Shown here: in pieces, positions 6,361 through 10,856 of the stretch
Numbering within the stretch: position 1 is the first letter of the stretch
Layout: every line of letters starts with the position of its first letter
From: an uncultured Collinsella sp.
GTDB lineage: Bacteria; Actinomycetota; Coriobacteriia; Coriobacteriales; Coriobacteriaceae
Assembly: GCA_900548935.1 (NCBI GenBank)
Contig: URMR01000051.1
Coordinates: 1 to 10,856, forward strand
Reading direction: 5' to 3'
DNA length: 10,856 nucleotides
The notes under the pieces: model-generated
Seen by the model: the letters and a program-made list of their open reading frames with translations, nothing else
What the model was told of the DNA's origin: nothing
Databases searched by the model: none
Made by a program: the position numbers and the translations under genes

Positions 6361-6402
6361 ATCTGTACGACGCCGCCCGGAACGACACGGGGCGGCACAG
6401 AT
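6361..6402 (+). promoter_or_regulatory. Strong leader hairpin before aspS
   Basis: ATCTGT (6361-6366) pairs with ACAGAT (6397-6402), and GCCGCCC (6372-6378) pairs with GGGCGGC (6390-6396). That gives 13 base pairs interrupted only by a 5-nt bulge on the 5' side. The stem ends 4 nt before the ribosome binding site AAAGGAGG (6407-6414). A smaller stem CTGCG/CGCAG lies just upstream at about 6335-6351. There is no T-run and no T-box consensus. It could control translation of aspS. Confidence 0.5.
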
Positions 6403-6423
6403 CCATAAAGGAGGATCACTGGT

Positions 6424-8211
6424 ATGAGCCAGACCCGTCCCATCGACGAGCATTCCATGCACACCCGTACCTGCGGCGAGCTTCGCCGCGAGAACGTGGG
6501 CGAAGAGGTCACCCTCACCGGTTGGGTGAGCCGTCGCCGTGACCACGGCGGCCTTATTTTCTGCGACCTTCGCGACCGCGAGGGCATCACGCAGCTCACC
6601 TTCGACCCCGAGCACTCCGACGGCGACGCCTTTAAGATCGCCGAGACCATGCGTCCCGAGTGGCCCATCAAGATCCACGGCGTCGTGCGCTCCCGTGGCG
6701 AGGAGACCACCAACACCAAGCTCGCGACCGGCGAGATCGAGGTCCTGACCGACCACGCCGAGGTGCTCAACACGTCCGTCACCCCGCCGTTCCAGATCGA
6801 GGACGGCATCGAGACCAGCGAGGACACCCGTCTGCGCTATCGCTATCTGGACCTCCGTCGTCCCGAGATGATGGCCAACCTCAAGCTGCGCTCCGACTTT
6901 ACCTTTGCCATTCGCGAGGCGCTGCACAACCGTGAGTTCATGGAGGTTGAGACGCCCTCCCTGTTTAAGTCCACGCCCGAGGGCGCCCGCGACTTCATCG
7001 TTCCCAGCCGTATTCAGCCGGGCAACTTCTACGCCCTGCCGCAGTCCCCGCAGCTCCTGAAGCAGCTGCTCATGGTCGGTGGCGTCGAGCGCTACTACCA
7101 GGTTGCCAAGTGCTTCCGCGACGAGGACCTGCGTGCCGACCGTCAGCCCGAGTTCACCCAGGTCGATATCGAGATGTCCTTCGTGGACCAGAACGATGTC
7201 ATGAGCGCGCTCGAAGAAGTCCTGTCCGACGCCTTCGGTCGCATGGGTGTCGAGATGCCCACGCCGCTGCGTCGCATGGACTACTGGGAGGCCATGGATA
7301 CCTATGGCTCCGACAAGCCCGATACCCGCTATGGTATGCACCTGGTCGACCTGACCGACATCTTTGCCAACTCCAAGTTCAAGGTCTTTGCGACTGCCGC
7401 AAACGAGGAGGGCTCTGCCGTCAAGGCCATTAACGCCAAGGGCGCCGGTGCCTGGGCACGTGCCAAGATCGATAAGCTCGCCGGCGTGGCTTCCACGTTT
7501 GGCGCCAAGGGCCTGGCTTGGATCGCCTTCCGCGAGGACGGCTCTATCAACAGCCCCATCGTCAAGTTCTTCTCGGACGAGGAGATGGCAGCCCTGCGCG
7601 AGCGCATGGACGTCGAGCCTGGCGACCTTGTGATGTTTGCCGCCGGCCCGCGCCTGCTCTCTGACGAGATCCTGGGCGGCATGCGTTCCCACATGGCCAA
7701 CGCGCTCGAGATTAAGCGCGAGGGCCACGACTTCCTGTGGGTCGTCAACTTCCCGCTGTTCCACTGGGATGAGGACCGTAAGGCCTATGCCGCCGAGCAC
7801 CAGCCCTTCACCCTGCCGACCGAGACCGACATCGCCAAGATCGAGGCCGACCCGTTGGCAGCCGGTTCTTGCACCTACGACTTTGTCATGGACGGCTTTG
7901 AGGCCGGCGGCGGCGGTATGCGTATCCACAACGCCGAGATGCAGATGTCCATGCTCAAGCTCCTGGGCTTTACCGAGGAGCGCGCCGAGTCTCAGTTTGG
8001 CTTCCTCATGGAGGCTCTCAAGTTTGGTGCGCCCCCGATGGGCGGTTTCGCTCTGGGCCTGGACCGCGTGTGCATGCTGCTCACCGGCTCCGACTCCATC
8101 CGCGACGTCATGGCGTTCCCCAAGACGGCCAGCGGCTCCGACCTCATGTCGGGCGCCCCGAGTGCCGTTTCCGGCGCCCAGCTCAAGGACGTCAGCCTGC
8201 GCCTGATGTAG
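6424..8211 (+). CDS. aspS: Aspartyl-tRNA synthetase
   Basis: AspRS charges tRNA(Asp) with aspartate. The 595-aa length is standard for the bacterial type with the GAD insertion. The N-terminal OB-fold anticodon domain contains TGWVSRRRDHGG (32-43). Class II motif 2 is CFRDEDLRADRQPEFTQVD (230-248), the bacterial insertion spans about 300-420, and motif 3 is GLDRVCMLL (545-553). H41 in RRRDHGG aligns with the His that marks non-discriminating AspRS, which also mischarges tRNA(Asn) for the GatCAB route; the second marker position, in RSRGEE, is Glu94 and is not informative. The start ATG has AAAGGAGG 9 nt upstream. A downstream ATG at 6457 gives a more family-typical N-terminus but has no comparable binding site. 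Terminator at 8235-8268. Confidence 0.97.
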   Translation: MSQTRPIDEHSMHTRTCGELRRENVGEEVTLTGWVSRRRDHGGLIFCDLRDREGITQLTFDPEHSDGDAFKIAETMRPEWPIKIHGVVRSRGEETTNTKLATGEIEVLTDHAEVLNTSVTPPFQIEDGIETSEDTRLRYRYLDLRRPEMMANLKLRSDFTFAIREALHNREFMEVETPSLFKSTPEGARDFIVPSRIQPGNFYALPQSPQLLKQLLMVGGVERYYQVAKCFRDEDLRADRQPEFTQVDIEMSFVDQNDVMSALEEVLSDAFGRMGVEMPTPLRRMDYWEAMDTYGSDKPDTRYGMHLVDLTDIFANSKFKVFATAANEEGSAVKAINAKGAGAWARAKIDKLAGVASTFGAKGLAWIAFREDGSINSPIVKFFSDEEMAALRERMDVEPGDLVMFAAGPRLLSDEILGGMRSHMANALEIKREGHDFLWVVNFPLFHWDEDRKAYAAEHQPFTLPTETDIAKIEADPLAAGSCTYDFVMDGFEAGGGGMRIHNAEMQMSMLKLLGFTEERAESQFGFLMEALKFGAPPMGGFALGLDRVCMLLTGSDSIRDVMAFPKTASGSDLMSGAPSAVSGAQLKDVSLRLM

Positions 8212-8234
8212 GCGAGCGGCTACATATTGCCCGC

Positions 8235-8268
8235 AACGAGGGAAGGATGCGTGCCTTCCCTCGTTTTT
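8235..8268 (+). terminator. Rho-independent terminator of aspS
   Basis: AACGAGGGAAGG (8235-8246) pairs perfectly with CCTTCCCTCGTT (8254-8265) across a 7-nt loop and runs into further T residues. It lies 23 nt after the aspS stop. Confidence 0.92.
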
Positions 8269-8310
8269 ATGTCGCGACGTCATGGTTTGGAGGCTTGCCG
8301 TCGTGCGTCG

Positions 8311-8486
8311 GGAAACTACAACCCGGAATCTGCGTCCAGAACGGGTCGCGCTTTCCCAAAGGGGATCCTCTGGGAAAGCGCGACCCAGAATCCAGCCAAA
8401 TAATGGGACGCACTTTCCGGTTGAGCCTTCTGGCGGAAACTGTGTCCCATCATTGACGCTCGAAATGGGATGCGGTTTCCGTCCCA
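8311..8486. repeat. 62-nt-period array of alternating inverted boxes (BIME-like)
   Basis: Six boxes fit GGGWYRYRSTTTCC. In + orientation they lie at 8343, 8405 and 8467; in reverse orientation at 8311, 8373 and 8435. Same-orientation boxes are exactly 62 nt apart, and opposite ones alternate at 30 and 32 nt. Neighbouring pairs form hairpins: 8343-8358 with 8371-8386 is a perfect 16-bp stem, and 8403-8419 with 8434-8450 pairs at 16 of 17 positions including one G-U. Sequence between boxes is poorly conserved. The layout resembles the alternating REP units of a BIME. It lies between the aspS terminator and the HPr gene. Confidence 0.85.
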
Positions 8487-8507
8487 CCCTCAACAAGCAT
8501 CTAACGC

Positions 8508-8513
8508 TACAAT
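8508..8513 (+). promoter_or_regulatory. Possible -10 box for the HPr gene
   Basis: TACAAT matches the sigma-70 -10 consensus at 5 of 6 positions and lies about 55 nt before the start codon, after the repeat array. No convincing -35 box is seen at 16-18 bp, so this is weak. Confidence 0.3.
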
Positions 8514-8567
8514 AACTACCACGTGGCTGGGTTTTGCCGGCCGATGTGCGATGTCGTGGGAGGGGAC

Positions 8568-8816
8568 ATGGTCGAGTTTACAAAGACGATTAAAGATCCG
8601 TTGGGATTACATGCCCGCCCGGTTGCGCTGCTCTATGACATCATTGCCAAGCATCGTAGCGACGTGTCAGTCAGCATCGGCGATCGCCACACGGATGGCC
8701 GCGATGTCATGGGACTCATGGCTCTCTACGGCGAGTGCGGCGAGGACATCATCTTCCGCGTTTCGGGCGTAGATGAGGCCTCCTGCGTTACGTCGATCAG
8801 AAACCTCTCGCTCTAA
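8568..8816 (+). CDS. HPr-like phosphocarrier protein, Ser46 replaced by Asp
   Basis: HPr carries phosphate from Enzyme I to sugar-specific EIIA domains of the phosphotransferase system in the cytoplasm. The 82-aa product is of normal HPr length. The active-site motif GLHARPVALL places the phospho-histidine at H15, exactly the standard position, with R17 next to it. At the regulatory site, where HPr of low-GC Gram-positives has Ser46 in a SIMGVMSL-type motif, this protein has RDVMGLMAL with D46. The start ATG follows GGGAGGGG; a longer reading from 8523 has no family support. It stands alone between a repeat array and a terminator, without ptsI beside it. It may be the main HPr or a paralog. 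Confidence 0.9.
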   Translation: MVEFTKTIKDPLGLHARPVALLYDIIAKHRSDVSVSIGDRHTDGRDVMGLMALYGECGEDIIFRVSGVDEASCVTSIRNLSL

Positions 8817-8824
8817 CCTCAACA

Positions 8825-8856
8825 ATGTGACAAAGGGGCAGTCCCCTCTGTTGCAT
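8825..8856. repeat. REP-like imperfect palindrome
   Basis: Bases 8825-8838 and 8843-8856 form a 14-bp stem with three non-Watson-Crick positions around the loop CAGT, centred on GGGGCAGTCCCC. Short palindromes with a GGGG-N4-CCCC core and a GTGACA-type flank are, as I recall, common between genes in this and other bacterial groups. It precedes the true terminator by 13 nt. Confidence 0.5.
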
Positions 8857-8869
8857 CAATTGGTATGGC

Positions 8870-8909
8870 AAGGCGCCGCAAAGAGACAGTCTTTGCGGCG
8901 CCTTTGTTT
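8870..8909 (+). terminator. Rho-independent terminator of the HPr gene
   Basis: GGCGCCGCAAAGA (8872-8884) pairs perfectly with TCTTTGCGGCGCC (8890-8902) across a 5-nt loop. Two flanking A-T pairs extend the stem, and TTTGTTT follows. Confidence 0.92.
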
Positions 8910-8952
8910 CGTATAGGAAACTTTTTCGAAATCTGAATGGGGACCCTTTCCA

Positions 8953-9006
8953 AAAAGTTAACCACGTGCTAGTTTACTATAGCGAACATAGACGTGGTTA
9001 ACTTTT
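8953..9006. promoter_or_regulatory. Long-spaced inverted repeat upstream of feoA
   Basis: AAAAGTTAACCACGT (8953-8967) and ACGTGGTTAACTTTT (8992-9006) are perfect 15-bp reverse complements separated by 24 nt. The spacer is A/T-rich and contains TACTATAGC, a possible weak -10 region. The pair ends 42 nt before feoA. It may be a two-site operator looping over the feo promoter, or a short palindromic repeat; AAAGTTAACC also occurs in the arms of the 127-nt palindrome at 2901-3027. Confidence 0.5.
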
Positions 9007-9048
9007 AACGCGTCGATGTTGAGGACGAACTGACGTTAGGAGCCACTC

Positions 9049-9291
9049 ATGTCTTGCGGACCGCAGATGCCGGCCATGCCGCTTTCGATGGTAAAAGCGG
9101 GCGAAACCGTGCGCGTGTCTCGTGTAAAGGGCAATGAGGATATGAAGCACCACCTCAAGGATCTCGGCTTTGTCGAGGGCAACGAAATCCACGTGGTGAG
9201 CTCGAGTGGCGCCAATATCATCGTCACTGTGCTGGGCGCACGCTTTGGCATCGATTCCAAGGTTGCCATGCACATCATGACCGTCGGTTAG
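9049..9291 (+). CDS. feoA: FeoA-family ferrous iron transport protein (first copy)
   Basis: FeoA is a small cytoplasmic SH3-like partner of the FeoB iron channel. The 80-aa product carries the family pattern: a GETVRVSRVKGNEDMKHHL segment (18-36), then KDLGFVEGNEIHVVS (37-51) and the closing strand GSR-like ARFGIDSKVAMHIMTV. The first 13 residues (start MSCGPQMPAMPLS, with one Cys) form an extension ahead of the domain and are not typical. TTAGGAG lies 6 nt before the ATG. A second feoA follows after 40 nt. The two FeoA proteins are clearly diverged, so this is not a recent duplication. Confidence 0.9.
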   Translation: MSCGPQMPAMPLSMVKAGETVRVSRVKGNEDMKHHLKDLGFVEGNEIHVVSSSGANIIVTVLGARFGIDSKVAMHIMTVG

Positions 9292-9331
9292 TCGACGGTA
9301 TTTCTGTACGCACTGAAAGGGGGACAAGTAA

Positions 9332-9553
9332 ATGAAGACGTTGGGTGACGTTAAGGTGGGCGAGAGCTCCACCATCGTCAAGCTTCACGGTGAGGGTGCG
9401 CTTCGCCGCCACCTTATGGACCTGGGGCTCATCAAGGGCACTTCGTTCAAGGTCGTAAAGGTTGCACCGCTCGGTGATCCGGTCGAGATCAACGTGCGCG
9501 GCTACGAGCTTTCCATCCGCAAGGAGGAGGCCGCCGTCGTCGAGGTCCAGTAA
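9332..9553 (+). CDS. feoA: FeoA-family ferrous iron transport protein (second copy)
   Basis: This 73-aa SH3-like protein is a compact, standard FeoA. It opens with MKTLGDVKVGESSTIVKL, followed by GALRRHLMDLGLIKGTSF (22-39), VAPLGDPVEINVRGYELSIR (44-63) and the end AAVVEVQ. The GDPVEI...GYELSIR stretch is strongly typical of FeoA. AAAGGGGG lies 8 nt before the ATG. It sits between the first feoA and feoB. Tandem FeoA genes next to feoB occur in several anaerobes; each may contact FeoB differently (inference). Confidence 0.93.
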   Translation: MKTLGDVKVGESSTIVKLHGEGALRRHLMDLGLIKGTSFKVVKVAPLGDPVEINVRGYELSIRKEEAAVVEVQ

Positions 9554-9584
9554 GGGCTCACGACGTATATTTCTGCAGATAAAG

Positions 9585-9603
9585 TTAGGTTTTTCTAACT
9601 TAA
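9585..9603. promoter_or_regulatory. Candidate DtxR/IdeR-type iron box before feoB
   Basis: TTAGGTTTTTCTAACTTAA matches 15 of 19 positions of the DtxR-family consensus TTAGGTTAGCCTAACCTAA. AGTTAG (9584-9588 region) and CTAACT form the palindrome arms. It lies in the 123-nt gap between feoA2 and feoB, close to TATATT (9566-9571), a good -10 match without a clear -35. Iron-dependent repression of feoB by a DtxR-type protein is the natural reading; a small attenuating hairpin is the alternative. Confidence 0.5.
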
Positions 9604-9676
9604 TGCAGCAACTTTGAAGCACATTATCCAGCCTGCGCGGAGAAAGCAGCACAGGCACACAAGGAAGAAGGATTGA

Positions 9677-10856
9677 ATGGCGGATTCTCAGATCCATGTC
9701 GCGCTGGCGGGTAACCCCAACTGCGGCAAGACCACGCTTTTCAACCTGATCACCGGCGCCAACGGCTACGTTGGCAACTGGCCCGGCGTCACGGTTGAGA
9801 AAAAGGAGGCCAAGCTCCTAAGCGACAAGGACGTTACCATCACGGACCTCCCTGGCATCTACTCGCTTTCCCCCTACAGCCCCGAGGAGCAATGCTCGCG
9901 CGATTACCTCATGAGCGGCGAGCCCGATGTGGTCGTCCAGGTGGTTGACGCTACCAACCTCGAGCGCAACCTGTACCTGGCGCTTCAGGTCATCGAGACC
10001 GGTCTGCCCGTGGTCGTCGCCCTCAACATGGCCGACTTGGTCGAGAAGAACGGCGATAAGATCGATACGGACAAGCTCTCCAAGAAGCTCGGTTGCCCGG
10101 TCATGATGATCTCGGCCCTCAAGAACAAGGGCATCACGGAGCTCTTCGAGCAGATCAAGAAGTCCGCTGCTTCTAAGGGCCAGGTGCCGGAGCATAAGTT
10201 CGATTCCTCCATCGAGGACGTTCTGGACCACATCGAGAATAACCTGCCTGCGAGCGTTCCTGCCAACAAGCGCCGCTACTACGCGGTCAAACTGTTTGAG
10301 CGCGACGCGGACGCCTGCAAGCTCATCAACCTCACTAAGGAGAAGGCTGCTCGCGTGGAGGAGCTGGTCGCCCAGTGCGAGCAGGACTGCGACGACGATG
10401 CCGAGTCCATCATCACCGGTGAGCGCTATGGCGTCATCGCGCACATCATCGATGAGTGCCTCACTAAGGCTCCGGCCAAGATGAGCACCTCCGAGAAGAT
10501 CGACCGCGTGGTTACCAACCGTATCCTGGGTCTGCCGATCTTTGTGGTCATCATGTTCTGCGTATACTACATCGCCGTTTCTACCTTGGGCGGCACGGTG
10601 ACCGACTTCACCAATGACCAGCTCTTCGGTACCGACGGCTGGTACGTGCTCGGTCAGGGCCGCGACGCCTACGACGCGGCCGTCGAGGCTGCGGGCGACA
10701 ATGCCGACTCGGTCGACCCGGCACAGTACGGCCCCTATGTCCCCGGCATCACCACCGTGGTGCACGACGCCCTTGTGGCGGGCGGTACCGAGGACGGTGG
10801 CCTGGTCGATTCGCTGGTCTGCGACGGTATCGTCGGCGGTTTGGGTGCCATCTTCG
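9677..10856 (+). CDS. feoB: FeoB ferrous iron transporter, N-terminal part (cut by window end)
   Basis: FeoB imports Fe2+ across the cytoplasmic membrane and carries its own GTPase domain. The first 393 codons are present; the frame is open to the last base. GTPase motifs are G1 GNPNCGKTT (12-20), G2 Thr39 in NWPGVTVE, G3 DLPG (57-60), G4 NMAD (117-120) and G5 around SAL (146-148). A helical spacer follows, and the first membrane span is at about 285-304. The region after it (305 to about 380) is soluble-looking, acidic and longer than usual before the next conserved piece, DGIVGGLGAIF. The ATG has AAGGAAGAAGG 5 nt upstream. It is preceded by two feoA genes and a candidate iron box. Confidence 0.96.
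   Translation, partial: MADSQIHVALAGNPNCGKTTLFNLITGANGYVGNWPGVTVEKKEAKLLSDKDVTITDLPGIYSLSPYSPEEQCSRDYLMSGEPDVVVQVVDATNLERNLYLALQVIETGLPVVVALNMADLVEKNGDKIDTDKLSKKLGCPVMMISALKNKGITELFEQIKKSAASKGQVPEHKFDSSIEDVLDHIENNLPASVPANKRRYYAVKLFERDADACKLINLTKEKAARVEELVAQCEQDCDDDAESIITGERYGVIAHIIDECLTKAPAKMSTSEKIDRVVTNRILGLPIFVVIMFCVYYIAVSTLGGTVTDFTNDQLFGTDGWYVLGQGRDAYDAAVEAAGDNADSVDPAQYGPYVPGITTVVHDALVAGGTEDGGLVDSLVCDGIVGGLGAIF

Noticed and set aside
6168..6423. A T-box riboswitch before aspS
   Set aside because: There is no AGGGTGGNACCGCG antiterminator sequence and no terminator in the leader.
8311..8486. A CRISPR array
   Set aside because: Boxes alternate in orientation, are only 14 nt and degenerate, and no cas gene is present; a CRISPR has identical same-strand repeats.
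6280..8496. A 738-codon open frame on the minus strand across aspS
   Set aside because: It is the antisense shadow of aspS: high GC keeps this frame free of stops, the protein is low-complexity (rich in Gly, Leu, Val, His) and matches no family I recognise.

Overview
The window reads as chromosome of a GC-rich gut actinobacterium of the class Coriobacteriia, most likely Collinsella or a close relative. The basis is the dense G/C-ending codon use, the mix of anaerobic lactate and ferrous-iron genes, and several families of palindromic intergenic repeats. The genus is an inference; no rRNA or tRNA gene is present to fix it.

Layout: (1) 1-817 has no convincing gene. Its first 350 bases are packed with inverted repeats, followed by a plain stretch and a terminator-like hairpin in front of larA. 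(2) larA (lactate racemase, TTG start) and larD (lactate channel) run rightward. (3) A 127-nt near-perfect palindrome sits between larD and the convergent leftward operon larB-larC-tetR. A promoter and a perfect 11-bp inverted repeat lie just upstream of larB. (4) serB (phosphoserine phosphatase) runs leftward and is divergent from aspS (aspartyl-tRNA synthetase), whose leader carries a strong hairpin against the ribosome binding site. (5) After the aspS terminator comes a three-copy, 62-nt-period array of alternating inverted boxes. (6) A stand-alone HPr-like gene follows, with its own terminator. (7) feoA, a second feoA and the first 393 codons of feoB close the window.

How the genes work together: LarA interconverts D- and L-lactate using a nickel-pincer nucleotide. 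LarB starts synthesis of that cofactor and LarC inserts the nickel, while LarD lets lactate cross the membrane. LarE, the sulfur-adding enzyme, is not in the window. LarC here consists only of the first domain: the CTP-binding LarC2 domain is missing, and a TetR-family gene begins 2 nt after its stop codon. The TetR protein is a good candidate regulator of the cofactor operon through the inverted repeat overlapping the promoter.

Most notable points: the LarC without LarC2; the TetR gene plus candidate operator; HPr with Asp at the position of regulatory Ser46; NQA in place of the second NPA motif in LarD; the BIME-like 62-nt array; the dispersed TTC-loop palindrome family; and a DtxR-type box between feoA2 and feoB.
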